From assembly GCA_001942045.1 (NCBI GenBank), contig MSTD01000004.1:109517-173516 (forward strand): a stretch of DNA of 64,000 nt, written 5' to 3'. Source of the DNA: Mycolicibacterium porcinum (GTDB lineage: Bacteria; Actinomycetota; Actinomycetes; Mycobacteriales; Mycobacteriaceae). Position 1 is the first letter of the stretch. Every line of letters begins with the position of its first letter. Below the pieces are notes generated by a model. The model ran no database searches. It had not been told where the DNA came from and saw nothing but the letters and a program-made list of their open reading frames with translations. Below, in pieces: positions 45,881 to 56,539 of the stretch. The position numbers and the translations under genes are program-made.

Positions 45881-46426
45881 TCAGCGAGACAGCGGAGTGG
45901 TGATCGGTCCCATCCGAAGAATGGGCTCGTCCTCGTGCGCCCCGTCGGCGTCGAGGAGGTTGCACCCGAAGTACGGGTCCTCGACTAGCGGGACGCCGTG
46001 CCGGCGTGCGAACGCGCCGAAGAATGCACGCGAGGCGGTGTTGCCCGGCGAGACCGTGGCCTCCACGGTGACCGGGCGACCGTCGCGCTGCGTCCGGACC
46101 CGGTGCACGAGCGCATCGAGCATCGTGCTGGCCAGTCCCCCGCCCTGCACGGAGGGTGACACCGCGACCTGCCAGACGAACAGGACGTCCGGCCGCGGCG
46201 GCGGGTGGTAGCCGGTGATGAATCCGTGCAGGTCACCATCGCGTTCGGCCACTATTGACGTGGCAGCAAAATCTGTTGCCAGCAACAGATAGGCATAGGT
46301 CGAATTCAGATCGAGCACCCCGGTGGCCGCCGCGAGATCGCGGATGCCAATCGCGTCGGTACTCCGCGGAGGGCGCAGGAATTCTTCCCGGGAATGGCGT
46401 CCCGGGACGCTTTCTAAAACACGCAT
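45881..46426 (-). CDS. ectA: L-2,4-diaminobutyrate acetyltransferase EctA
   Basis: 181-residue GNAT acetyltransferase forming N-gamma-acetyl-diaminobutyrate, the first committed ectoine step. The acetyl-CoA loop lies in VAVSPSVQGGGLASTMLDAL, and the EctA-type N terminus LRPPRSTDAIGIRDLAAATGVLDLNSTYAYLLL is clear. ATG 46426. First gene of the ectoine operon, expected to respond to salt stress. About 400 bases of non-coding sequence lie upstream. Confidence 0.93.
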   Translation of the reverse strand: MRVLESVPGRHSREEFLRPPRSTDAIGIRDLAAATGVLDLNSTYAYLLLATDFAATSIVAERDGDLHGFITGYHPPPRPDVLFVWQVAVSPSVQGGGLASTMLDALVHRVRTQRDGRPVTVEATVSPGNTASRAFFGAFARRHGVPLVEDPYFGCNLLDADGAHEDEPILRMGPITTPLSR

Positions 46427-46822
46427 ATCGAGTTAAAAGTCACCACCGAACTTCTCAGCGATCATCGTCAGTTTCAAGCCATCGGTGCCATCGACGTAAG
46501 CACACCCCCCTGCCGGGATCAAGCGCCGACACCGCCTTCAGAGGGGTATTCCGTCTGCGCGCACCTACATTGACCTGCGCAAACTTCACGAATCGTCAAT
46601 CTCAGAAATTTGTTAGCGTCGTTATCGGATCGTTACATTGGTGCGTGGGTACCACGATGGGGCGCGGTCGGCCATGCCCCGCTCCCGCGGCCGCAACCGG
46701 CAAAATGCACACACACCAGGGACTTTTCGCGCCAATTCGGCAGAAAAATTCAAACCGAAATTTAATAATCGCGACCGGGTGCCCACGTCAATTAGCAGTC
46801 GAATATGCTCGAGTGGTTTCCC
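46427..46822. promoter_or_regulatory. Non-coding region between ectA and the EamA transporter gene
   Basis: 396 bases without a convincing gene, more AT-rich in its second half. It must hold the ectA promoter (minus strand) and the end of the EamA gene. Two direct repeats of TCGTTA at 46619-46624 and 46630-46635 are spaced 11 bp apart (TAACGA on the minus strand), reminiscent of response-regulator half-sites. A plus-strand promoter-like pair TTGTTA/TACATT with an 18-base spacer (46610-46639) has no obvious gene downstream. Confidence 0.4.
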
Positions 46823-47779
46823 TCACAGCACACCGCTGCGGTCGCCGACGTGCAGAACGGGCAACGCCGCGCGATCCGTAGGGAGCGCGCCGAACCGGAG
46901 CCGGCGCGAGACCGGGGACGGCGACATCGACAACGTGCGTCCCCACGTGGTGCCGGCGACCACGAGGGCCGCTCCGGCCGTTCCGACGCTGGTGACGGGA
47001 TCACCGGCCATGGCGACACCGATGACCGCCGCCCACAGCGGCTCGGTGCCCACCAACAGGCTGACCCGCGCCGGACTGGTGGTACGCAATGCCCGCAACT
47101 GCATCAGGAACGCGAACACCGTGCAGGCCACCGCCAGATAGCCGATGAGCATCCAGTCGGCCGCGCCCAACGCCGCGGTCATCGCCGGCACGGATTGCCC
47201 GGAGGCCGCACCCACGGCGAGCGTCACGGCGGCGACCGTGCCCAGCTGCACCAGAGTCGTCCGCGCCGAGTCGATTTCGTTTGCCTCGGTCATCCGTGCC
47301 ATGACGGTCACATGCACCGCGCGCAACAGGGCGGCGATGACGATGACGACGTCTCCGGACCGCGGGGCGGTCAGGCCGGCCGACTGGGTCAGCAGGCCGC
47401 ACCCGATCACGGCCATCGCGGCCGCGAGGTAGAAGCGACGACTCACCCGGTGGCGCTGGATCATGGGCGTGACAACGGTGGTCAGCGCCATGATCAGGCC
47501 CGCGTTGGACGCCGATGTCATGGTCACTCCGTAGGTTTCGGCGACGCAGACCGCGGCCAGGAGGATCCCACCGACTATCCCGGAGACCGCCTCGGCACGG
47601 GCCAATCCCGCCAATCGGCGACACCGGAGGACGGTCAGGACGGCCGCGGCAAGGGCAAACCGCACCCCCAGAAGCGCGAAAACAGTGTCGGGAGTGGCGA
47701 TCTCCTTGGTGGCGAGATAGCTCGATCCCCACACCGCGGCGACGGCGAGCAGACCGAGGTCGGTAGCGCGTCGGGTCAT
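46823..47779 (-). CDS. EamA/DMT-family transporter
   Basis: 318-residue membrane protein with about ten helices in two EamA repeats. It begins LGLLAVAAVWGSSYLATKEI, and the second repeat ends YLAVACTVFAFLMQLRALRTTSPARVSLLVGTEPLWAAVIG, the typical DMT carrier signature. The direction is probably metabolite efflux. It is divergent from a LysR gene, which probably regulates it. Substrate unknown. Confidence 0.85.
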   Translation of the reverse strand: MTRRATDLGLLAVAAVWGSSYLATKEIATPDTVFALLGVRFALAAAVLTVLRCRRLAGLARAEAVSGIVGGILLAAVCVAETYGVTMTSASNAGLIMALTTVVTPMIQRHRVSRRFYLAAAMAVIGCGLLTQSAGLTAPRSGDVVIVIAALLRAVHVTVMARMTEANEIDSARTTLVQLGTVAAVTLAVGAASGQSVPAMTAALGAADWMLIGYLAVACTVFAFLMQLRALRTTSPARVSLLVGTEPLWAAVIGVAMAGDPVTSVGTAGAALVVAGTTWGRTLSMSPSPVSRRLRFGALPTDRAALPVLHVGDRSGVL

Positions 47780-47818
47780 ACCGACCAGCGTGTTGCCGAC
47801 CCAATAGTTCAGTCAAGC

Positions 47819-47848
47819 TAATGTTTTTACACGTTATATGTAGCATTA
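47819..47848. promoter_or_regulatory. AT-rich LysR-type box between EamA and LysR genes
   Basis: TAATG ... CATTA with 20 bases between arms, in the 73-base divergent region just before the LysR ATG. It is the only AT-rich patch there and is a candidate autoregulatory site. Confidence 0.4.
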
Positions 47849-47852
47849 CTTC

Positions 47853-48755
47853 ATGGATACTGGTCGTCTGCGCATGCTGCGCGAACTCGCCGACCACGGC
47901 ACAGTCGCCGCGGTAGCCCAGGTGCTGTCCATGACCCCCTCGGCCGTCTCCCAGCAGCTCAAGATCCTGCAGCGCGAGGCCGGCGTGTCATTGATCGAGC
48001 CCGACGGGAGGCGGGTACGCCTGACCGATGCCGGGCAGGTGCTGGTCGGCCACGCCGACACCGTGTTGGCGGCGCTGGACCGCGCCAAGGCCGAGATGGA
48101 CGCGTATCGAAGCACCCCGCGTGGCACCGTGACCGTGTCGTTCTTCCCCTCCGGAGCGGCAATGCTGTTGGCCCCGTTGATCATCCGGGCAGCCGAACTC
48201 GGGGTGCAGGTTCTCGGTCGCGATATCGACGTTCCGGCCTCTCGCGCGCCGGCTCAACTCGCCGACTTCGATGTCGTGGTGGTTCACCGCGATGAGCGCG
48301 ACGCGTCGCCGTGGGGCCCACGGTTCGAATCCACCGAACTGTTGCGGGAGCCGCTGGATGTCGTCCTGCCACCCGGACATCGCCTGGCCGGCCGCGATCA
48401 GGTGCGGCTGGCGGAGTTAGCCGACGAATCCTGGATCGGCGTCGAAGGCGGGTTGATGGTCGACGACGTGCTGAACTCCATCGCGATCCTGTCCGGTGTC
48501 CAACCGCGAATCACCCAGCGGATCAACGACTTCCGCGTGGTCGAAGAGCTGGTCCACGCCGGTACCGGTATCGCCCTGATGCCTCGCCATGTGCGGCTCG
48601 CGCGGGAGCTGGTGCGACTGCCGATCACCGACATCGCGATGGCCCGGCGGGTGGAGGCGGTCACCCGCGCCGGCGCGAGCACCCGGCCCGCGGTCGCCGC
48701 CGTACTGGAGCAGCTCCGGACGATCGCCGCGCAGATCGATACGGCGCCGAGTTGA
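47853..48755 (+). CDS. LysR-family transcriptional regulator
   Basis: 300 residues. The N-terminal HTH is MLRELADHGTVAAVAQVLSMTPSAVSQQLKILQREAGVSLIEPDGRRVRLTDAG (about residues 8-62), followed by a LysR substrate-binding domain. ATG 47853. It is divergent from and likely controls the EamA transporter gene. The effector is not deducible. Confidence 0.88.
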   Translation: MDTGRLRMLRELADHGTVAAVAQVLSMTPSAVSQQLKILQREAGVSLIEPDGRRVRLTDAGQVLVGHADTVLAALDRAKAEMDAYRSTPRGTVTVSFFPSGAAMLLAPLIIRAAELGVQVLGRDIDVPASRAPAQLADFDVVVVHRDERDASPWGPRFESTELLREPLDVVLPPGHRLAGRDQVRLAELADESWIGVEGGLMVDDVLNSIAILSGVQPRITQRINDFRVVEELVHAGTGIALMPRHVRLARELVRLPITDIAMARRVEAVTRAGASTRPAVAAVLEQLRTIAAQIDTAPS

Positions 48756-48842
48756 TGGTCCCCGTGGTGCGCGCACGACACGCTCCGACGGTCAGCACGC
48801 CAGTGCTTGCCGTACCGGCATTTGCTTGGTGCAGTAGTCGTG

Positions 48843-49976
48843 ATGACGAACCCTGACCACGTCGAGGCCGAACGCTGGTTCCTCGCCAACGGCCTGCCTG
48901 CGGTGCTGCGTCCCGGCGCACTGGTCCGGTCGGTCTGGGCCCGTTCCGCACCGGCCCTGGCCGGCTACGCGTGGGTGACGCTGAGCTCGGTGCTGGTGGT
49001 CGCGGTGACCGGTAAGCACACCATTGCGATCGACGGCACCCCGACGCGCACCGAGTGGTTCGTGTTGGCCGTTCTGCTGCTGGTGTTGCCGATCGCGGCC
49101 CTGGTGGGATGGGCGGCCTCCCGGCTGACCCGAGCGGCAGGCGCGGCCTCGACGGTGGCCGTGCTGGTGACCCTGGTGAGCGGGTTCTACGGCGGGATGA
49201 CCGCGCGGGACGGCGTCAACCTCCTCATCGAGCTGCTGGTCATCGCGGGCGTATTGGTTTGCACGGCAACAGGTATCGGATCCATTTTGGGATTCGCAGC
49301 CCGGGTGACGGTGTCGAACCTGGCTTCGGTCGGCAGCCTGTTCGTGCGGGCGTTGCCGGTGGTGCTGCTGACGGTGCTGGTGTTCTTCAACACCTACGTC
49401 TGGGTGATGGCGTCCACCCTGAGCCGGGCCCGGCTCTGGCTGGCCCTGATCTTCCTCTTCGCGGTCGCCGCGGTATTCCTCGTCTCCAGCACGCTGGAGC
49501 GGGTGCGACCGATTCTGCGGCCAGACGCCAAGGAACCCGAGGACGCGCGGCGCCTGGCCGGCACCCCGTTCGCCGACATGGCCGACCGGCCGCGGCGGGT
49601 GGGGCTGTCAAAGCCCGAACGCTTCAATGTGGTGTTCGTGCTTGTGCTTTCGCAGATCGTCCAGATTCTGACCGTCGCGATCGTCACCGCGTTGATCTTC
49701 TTCGTGCTGGGGCTGATCGTGCTCAGCCCCGAACTGCTGGCCGCCTGGACCCGCAATGGTTCACCCGATGGCCAACTGCTCGGAATGACGTTCCCGGTGC
49801 CTCAGGCACTGATCCAGACCACCATGTTCCTGGCCGCGTTGACGTTCATGTACCTCAGCGCGCGGGCGGTCTCGGACGTCGAGCAGCGGACCCGGTTTCT
49901 CGACCCACTGCTCGACGACCTACGACTCACGCTGGTGGCCCGCGACCGCTACCGCACCCACACGGCAGAGTCGTGA
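48843..49976 (+). CDS. Polytopic membrane protein (Rv2113-like)
   Basis: 377 residues with about seven to eight transmembrane helices and a loop of about 55 residues (STLERVRPILRPDAKEPEDARR...) between helix groups. The position after dop (ignoring the ectoine insertion) and before mpa matches Rv2113. ATG 48843 directly follows an in-frame GTG; no ribosome site is evident, so a leaderless or weak start is possible. Function unknown. Nearly abuts the convergent adenosine-specific-kinase-family gene. Confidence 0.75.
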   Translation: MTNPDHVEAERWFLANGLPAVLRPGALVRSVWARSAPALAGYAWVTLSSVLVVAVTGKHTIAIDGTPTRTEWFVLAVLLLVLPIAALVGWAASRLTRAAGAASTVAVLVTLVSGFYGGMTARDGVNLLIELLVIAGVLVCTATGIGSILGFAARVTVSNLASVGSLFVRALPVVLLTVLVFFNTYVWVMASTLSRARLWLALIFLFAVAAVFLVSSTLERVRPILRPDAKEPEDARRLAGTPFADMADRPRRVGLSKPERFNVVFVLVLSQIVQILTVAIVTALIFFVLGLIVLSPELLAAWTRNGSPDGQLLGMTFPVPQALIQTTMFLAALTFMYLSARAVSDVEQRTRFLDPLLDDLRLTLVARDRYRTHTAES

Positions 49977-49980
49977 CGCG

Positions 49981-50478
49981 TCAGAGCTTGTAGCCGATCG
50001 CGCGCAACAGATCCCGTCGCGCCACCACGTCGTCGTCGGATTCGACACCCAGGGGCGGCTCCCCGTCGACCACACCGATGACGCCGCGGCCCAGTGGGGT
50101 GACGGCGACCAGCACATCGACCGGATTGGCGGTGGCACAGTAGATCGAGCAGACCTCGGGCACCGCTTTGACCGGGTTGAGGATGTTCACCGGGAATCCG
50201 TCGCGCAGGAAGATGACGAAGACATGTCCCGCACCGATCGCCAGCGCATTGCGGACGGCCAGTTCGACCAGCTCGGGATCGTTACCGCTGCGGCGCACCA
50301 GCCGCGGACCGGACGCCTCGCAGAATGCCAGCCCGAACCGTAACGACGGGCTGACCCCAACCATCACCTCGTGCAGATCCTCGACCGTCTTGATGAAGTG
50401 CGCCTGCCCGATGACGACGTTGAGGTCGTCGGGCTTGTCGATGGACACCACGTCCCACGACGGTGCCGGTGTGGTCAC
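49981..50478 (-). CDS. Adenosine-specific kinase family protein (DUF355/COG1839)
   Basis: 165 residues, highly conserved across the family: LNVVIGQAHFIKTVEDLHE, PSLRFGLAFCEASGPRLVRRSGND, NALAIGAGHVFVIFLRDGFPVNILN and the C-terminal DLLRAIGYKL. An archaeal member was named adenosine-specific kinase after structural work. Physiological function in bacteria is unclear. It precedes nothing on its strand; mpa lies 53 bases upstream in the same direction, so it could be co-transcribed with mpa. Confidence 0.82.
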   Translation of the reverse strand: MTTPAPSWDVVSIDKPDDLNVVIGQAHFIKTVEDLHEVMVGVSPSLRFGLAFCEASGPRLVRRSGNDPELVELAVRNALAIGAGHVFVIFLRDGFPVNILNPVKAVPEVCSIYCATANPVDVLVAVTPLGRGVIGVVDGEPPLGVESDDDVVARRDLLRAIGYKL

Positions 50479-50531
50479 AGCTCCATGCTGCCACCGGCGC
50501 CGCCGGGACGGGTGCCGAATCGGCCAAGGGC

Positions 50532-52373
50532 CTAGAGGTACTGCCCCAGGTTCGACTCGGTGTCAATGGCACGGCTGGCCGACGAGCTCTTGCCGGTGAC
50601 CAGCGTGCGGATGTACACGATCCGCTCGCCCTTCTTGCCCGAGATCCGCGCCCAGTCATCAGGATTGGTGGTGTTGGGCAGGTCCTCGTTCTCGGCGAAC
50701 TCGTCGACGATCGAATCGAGCAGATGCTGGATGCGCAGACCGGGCTGACCGGTCTCCAGCACGCTCTTGATCGCGTTCTTCTTCGCCCGGTCGACGACGT
50801 TCTGGATCATGGCGCCGGAGTTGAAGTCCTTGAAGTACATGACTTCCTTGTCACCGTTGGCATAGGTGACCTCCAGGAACCGGTTGTCGTCGATCTCGGC
50901 GTACATCCGGTCCACGACCTTCTCGATCATCGTCTTGATCGTCAACGCGCGGTCGCCGCCGAACTCGGCGAGATCGTCGGCGTGCACCGGCAGTGCCTCG
51001 GTCAGGTACTTCGAGAAGATGTCCTGCGCCGACTCGGCATCCGGCCGCTCGATCTTGATCTTGACGTCCAGGCGGCCGGGCCGCAGGATCGCCGGGTCGA
51101 TCATGTCCTCGCGGTTGGAGGCGCCGATGACGATGACGTTCTCCAGCCCTTCCACACCATCGATTTCCGAAAGCAGCTGCGGCACAACGGTTGTCTCGAC
51201 GTCGGAGCTGACGCCGGTGCCGCGGGTGCGGAAGATCGAGTCCATCTCGTCGAAGAACACGATCACCGGGGTGCCCTCGGATGCCTTCTCGCGGGCGCGT
51301 TGGAAGATCAACCGGATGTGACGCTCGGTCTCACCGACGAACTTGTTCAGCAGCTCGGGGCCTTTGATGTTGAGGAAGTAGCTCTTCGCCTCGCGCGCGT
51401 CGTCGCCACGAACCTCGGCCATCTTCTTGGCCAACGAGTTCGCCACGGCCTTGGCGATCAGCGTCTTACCGCAACCGGGCGGGCCGTAGAGCAGCACGCC
51501 CTTGGGCGGACGCAGCGAGTACTCGCGGTAGAGCTCCTTGTGCAGGAACGGCAGCTCCACCGCGTCGCGGATCTGCTCGATCTGCCGGCCCAGTCCGCCG
51601 ATGTCGTTGTAACTGACATCGGGCACCTCTTCGAGCACCAGGTCCTCGACCTCGGCCTTCGGAATGCGTTCGAAGGCGTACCCGGCCTTGGTGTCGACCA
51701 GCAGCGAATCACCGGGGCGGAGTTTGCGCGGCCGGCTGTCGTCGAGCGCGACCTCGGAATCCTCGGGCAGATCCTCGGCGACGATCAGCGGCTCGGCCAG
51801 CCAGACGATGCGCTCCTCGTCGGCATGCCCGACCACCAGGGCCCGGTGACCGTCGGCCAGGATTTCGCGCAGCGTGCTGATCTCGCCGACGGACTCGAAG
51901 TTGCCGGCCTCGACCACGGTGAGCGCCTCGTTGAGCCGGACCGTCTGGCCCTGCTTGAGGGAGGCAGTCTCGATGTTCGGCGAGCAGGTGAGTCGCATCT
52001 TGCGGCCCGAGGTGAACACGTCGACGGTGTCGTCCTCATGGGTGCCGAGCAGCACGCCGTAGCCACTGGGCGGCTGACCCAGGCGGTCGACCTCCTCGCG
52101 CAGGGCGAGCAGCTGCTGACGCGCCTCTTTGAGGGTGTCCATGAGCTTGGCGTTGCGCGAGGCGAGCGAGTCGATCCGCGCCTCGAGCTGGTGGACGTCA
52201 CGGGCACTGCGCAGCCCGCTCTGGGGCCCTACCGCATTCTCCAATTGCTCACGCAGAACCGCGGCCTCACGGCGCAGCGATTCGAGCTCGGCGGCGTCGT
52301 CGCTGGACATGGGCTGCGAGTAGCCCGCCGAGAAACTCTCGGCATGACCCTCCGAACGCTCTGACTCACTCAT
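50532..52373 (-). CDS. mpa: Proteasome-activating AAA ATPase Mpa (ARC)
   Basis: 613-residue hexameric unfoldase that binds Pup and threads substrates into PrcBA. The N-terminal coiled coil is about residues 28-95, tandem OB domains follow, then the AAA module with Walker [15 protein letters not shown], Walker [13 protein letters not shown] and arginine-finger region ILRPGRLD. It ends GQYL, where the penultimate tyrosine docks into PrcA pockets. Length and end match mycobacterial Mpa. Upstream bases hold the divergent MTB12-like promoter. Confidence 0.95.
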   Translation of the reverse strand: MSESERSEGHAESFSAGYSQPMSSDDAAELESLRREAAVLREQLENAVGPQSGLRSARDVHQLEARIDSLASRNAKLMDTLKEARQQLLALREEVDRLGQPPSGYGVLLGTHEDDTVDVFTSGRKMRLTCSPNIETASLKQGQTVRLNEALTVVEAGNFESVGEISTLREILADGHRALVVGHADEERIVWLAEPLIVAEDLPEDSEVALDDSRPRKLRPGDSLLVDTKAGYAFERIPKAEVEDLVLEEVPDVSYNDIGGLGRQIEQIRDAVELPFLHKELYREYSLRPPKGVLLYGPPGCGKTLIAKAVANSLAKKMAEVRGDDAREAKSYFLNIKGPELLNKFVGETERHIRLIFQRAREKASEGTPVIVFFDEMDSIFRTRGTGVSSDVETTVVPQLLSEIDGVEGLENVIVIGASNREDMIDPAILRPGRLDVKIKIERPDAESAQDIFSKYLTEALPVHADDLAEFGGDRALTIKTMIEKVVDRMYAEIDDNRFLEVTYANGDKEVMYFKDFNSGAMIQNVVDRAKKNAIKSVLETGQPGLRIQHLLDSIVDEFAENEDLPNTTNPDDWARISGKKGERIVYIRTLVTGKSSSASRAIDTESNLGQYL

Positions 52374-52479
52374 ATTGCGCTCCCTCCCGCACCGTAAGTT
52401 GGTGCAGTAACAACTTCAACGCTACCGGCGATTCAGCCATTGTGTGCGCTCTAGGAACTAGACACACCAGCACCACTGT

Positions 52480-52485
52480 TAGCCT
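52480..52485 (+). promoter_or_regulatory. Probable -10 element of the MTB12-like gene
   Basis: TAGCCT fits the mycobacterial TANNNT -10 consensus, 33 bases before GTG 52519. An AAAGGA ribosome site at 52508-52513 is 5 bases from the start. Confidence 0.4.
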
Positions 52486-52518
52486 CTAAGTTCAGTTGGT
52501 CCGATCGAAAGGACAATC

Positions 52519-53022
52519 GTGGCCTTGAAAACCCTCGTTACCGGCTTCATCACCGCAGCTGCTGCCGCCGCCGTGGTGGGCGGAGCAGCAGCGGGTGTGA
52601 CTTCTATTGCATCCAGCGGCATGTCGGCCGCCCCGGCCATCCAGCCGGTCGTGTTCGGCGCGCCGCTGCCTGCCACGCCGGCACCGGACCTGGCGGCACC
52701 CCTGGAGCAGACCCTGCAGGCCCTTGCCAACGGCGGCTCGTTCCGTGGCAAGGCGGCCTACATCCAGGGCGGCATCGGTCGCGTCGAAAGCATCGCCGCG
52801 GACCGCGCCTACAGCAAGGCCGCGGCGGAAGGTAAGTTCCCGCTGACCTTCAGCATCGTCAACATCGACGACCAGGGCGGCGTGGCCTACGCCGACGTCA
52901 CCGCGACCTCGGCCACCGGCGGCACCGCGACCCAGAACATCCAGTTCGTCGCGGGCCCGAGCCCGACCGGCTGGCAGATCTCCAAGGGATCGGCCATGGC
53001 GTTGCTGTCCTCCGTCGGCTGA
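52519..53022 (+). CDS. Secreted low-molecular-weight antigen MTB12/CFP2-like protein
   Basis: 167 residues. It has a signal peptide with a long Ala/Val/Gly core (residues 8-28) and a motif AIQPVVFGAPLPATPAPDLAAPL that matches the start of mature MTB12 (Rv2376c). The mature domain has the cystatin-like pattern ...YIQGGIGRVES and WQISKGSAMALLS. GTG 52519 has a good ribosome site. It is followed 9 bases later by a lipoprotein with a similar domain (LppK), indicating a local duplication and shared transcript. Function unknown. Confidence 0.85.
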   Translation: MALKTLVTGFITAAAAAAVVGGAAAGVTSIASSGMSAAPAIQPVVFGAPLPATPAPDLAAPLEQTLQALANGGSFRGKAAYIQGGIGRVESIAADRAYSKAAAEGKFPLTFSIVNIDDQGGVAYADVTATSATGGTATQNIQFVAGPSPTGWQISKGSAMALLSSVG

Positions 53023-53030
53023 GTAGGTAG

Positions 53031-53564
53031 TTGAACCACAGCCGCATCGCAGTCCTGAGTGCCGCCACGATCGTGGCGGCACTCGGGCTCTGTGGCTGCA
53101 CCAGCGGAGACCGGCCGGTGAGCAGTTCACACCCGAGCACGAGCCCGCTGACCACGACGGCGCCGGCAGCCCCGCCCAGCGCACCGTTACCCGCTCCCGA
53201 AGCGCTGATCGGCGTGCTGGACCGGCTGGCCGACGTCAACGTGCCTGGTGCCGACAAGGTCGTCCTGGTCGAACAGGGCACCGCCGATGACGCCGCGGCG
53301 CTGGACAAGTTCGGCCGGGCGCTGGCCGACAACGGATTCACCCCACTGACCTTCGAGGCCACCGATCTGGCGTGGTCTCAAACCGAGCCGGCCAACGTGG
53401 TGGCGACCGTCAAGGTCACCGCCGGTGGCGACGGTTCGGCCCGGGATTTCAGCTTCCCGATGGAGTTCACCCCCCACGGCGACGGCTGGCAGCTGACTCG
53501 GCACACGGCCGATCTGTTGCTCGTCATGGGCGCGGGTGCCGGAACGTCGACCCCGCCCCGCTGA
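53031..53564 (+). CDS. lppK: Lipoprotein LppK
   Basis: 177 residues. It has a signal peptide with lipobox-like LCGC (acylated Cys23), then a Ser/Thr/Pro-rich linker, then an MTB12-like domain (PAPEALIGVLDRLADVNVPGADK ... GWQLTRHTADLLL). The start is TTG 53031; the site upstream is weak. The position upstream of the DUF503 gene matches Rv2116. Probably anchored on the outer face of the cytoplasmic membrane. Function unknown. Confidence 0.82.
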   Translation: MNHSRIAVLSAATIVAALGLCGCTSGDRPVSSSHPSTSPLTTTAPAAPPSAPLPAPEALIGVLDRLADVNVPGADKVVLVEQGTADDAAALDKFGRALADNGFTPLTFEATDLAWSQTEPANVVATVKVTAGGDGSARDFSFPMEFTPHGDGWQLTRHTADLLLVMGAGAGTSTPPR

Positions 53565-53570
53565 GCCGCA

Positions 53571-53864
53571 ATGTGGATCGGCTGGTTGGAGTTCGACCTG
53601 CTGCTCGGTGATGTGCACTCGCTCAAGCAGAAGCGGTCGGTGATCCGGCCGGTGATCGCCGAGCTGCATCGCAAGCTCGCGGTGTCGGCAGCTGAAACCG
53701 GAACCCAGGATCTGCATCGTCGTGCCGGCATCGGCGTCGCGCTGGTCGCCGCCGACCGGGCTCACGTGGTCGACGTGCTCGACGCCGCCGAACGCATGGT
53801 CGCGGCCCGCCCCGAAGTCGAACTGCTCTCCACTCGCCGGGGCCTGCACCACAGCGACGACTAG
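53571..53864 (+). CDS. DUF503 (YlxP-like) protein
   Basis: 97-residue small protein. MWIGWLEFDLLLGDVHSLKQKRSVIRPVIAEL is the DUF503 signature (H-SLK-KR). It corresponds to Rv2117. Family members in firmicutes lie near rbfA and infB and are suspected to have a ribosome-linked role. The stop is followed by a long palindrome before convergent trmI. Confidence 0.85.
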   Translation: MWIGWLEFDLLLGDVHSLKQKRSVIRPVIAELHRKLAVSAAETGTQDLHRRAGIGVALVAADRAHVVDVLDAAERMVAARPEVELLSTRRGLHHSDD

Positions 53865-53886
53865 GACGACTAGTTCGACGCAAACG

Positions 53887-53949
53887 CGCCGATTTCTGCC
53901 GGAAGGCGGCGTTCCTCGCCGGTCGGCGACCGTGCGGTAGAAATCGGCG
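53887..53949. repeat. 63-bp palindromic element between convergent genes
   Basis: 15-bp arms CGCCGATTTCTGCCG and CGGTAGAAATCGGCG, with a single G:U-type mismatch. The interior is itself structured (CGGCG ttcct CGCCG). It can act as a terminator for both the DUF503 and trmI genes, and its form resembles a REP-type element. Confidence 0.65.
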
Positions 53950-53953
53950 ACGA

Positions 53954-55741
<1,788 letters not shown>

Positions 55742-55745
<4 letters not shown>

Positions 55746-56539
55746 TCGGGTGTCACTACCATCGGCTCGGCGCCGATGGTGAGTACCAGCTGTTCGAATC
55801 CACTGCCGACACCCGGAGTAACTGGGATCCGGCGATTCAGCACGGCTCGCCGCCGTTGGCGTTGTTGACCAAGGCGATCGAAGAGTTGACCGCGGGTTCG
55901 GGGCTGCGAGTCGGACGGTTGACCCTCGACATCCTCGGCGCGATTCCGGTTGCCCCGGTGCGGGTTCGAGCCTGGGTGGACCGCCCGGGATCACGGATCT
56001 CGATGGTCGTCTCGGAGATGGAGGCAGCGCGGCCCGACGGCAGTTGGCGTGCGGTGGCCCGGGTGACGGCCTGGCTGTTGGCTCCCAGTGACACCAGTGA
56101 CGTGGCCACGGATCGCTTCCCACCATTGGTGGAGGGCGAGACCGCCGACGTGGCACACAACTGGGAAGGCGCCCCGGGTTACCTGGAGAGTGTGTCGTGG
56201 CGCAGACAACGCACCGCAGAGGGTGAGGCCGCCGTGGCCTGGATGAGTCCGTTGACTCCGGTGGTCGACGACGAGGAAACGACGGCCCTGCAGCGCCTGG
56301 CACTCGTGGTGGATTCGGCCAACGGCATCGGTGCGGCGCTGGATCCGGAGAAGTTCATCTTCATGAACACCGACACGGCCGTGCATCTGCACCGGTTGCC
56401 GGAAGGCTCGGACTTCGCGGTACGGGCGCGCGGTTCGATCGGGCCGGACGGTGTCGGTGCGACGACGGCGGAAATCTTTGACCGTAAAGGGTTTATCGGT
56501 ACCTCCGCGCAGACGCTGCTGGTAATGCGGGCGCCGTGA
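55742..56539 (+). CDS. Acyl-CoA thioesterase-like double-hotdog protein
   Basis: 265 residues with TesB-like features: QHGSPPLALLTKAIEEL (substrate-side helix), RVGRLTLDILGAIPVAPVRVRAWVDRPGSRISMVVSEM in the first hotdog, and FMNTDTAVHLHRLPEGSDFAVRARGSIGPDGVGATTAEIFDRKGFIGTSAQTLLV in the second. ATG 55742 overlaps the nuclease stop (ATGA), and its own stop overlaps the DinB-like gene (GTGA), so all three are one operon. Acyl substrate unknown. Confidence 0.83.

Noticed and set aside
46638..47141. Plus-strand open frame of 167 codons preceded by a promoter-like sequence
   Set aside because: Most of it is antisense to the EamA transporter gene, has arginine/threonine-rich low-quality composition, and shows no ribosome site.
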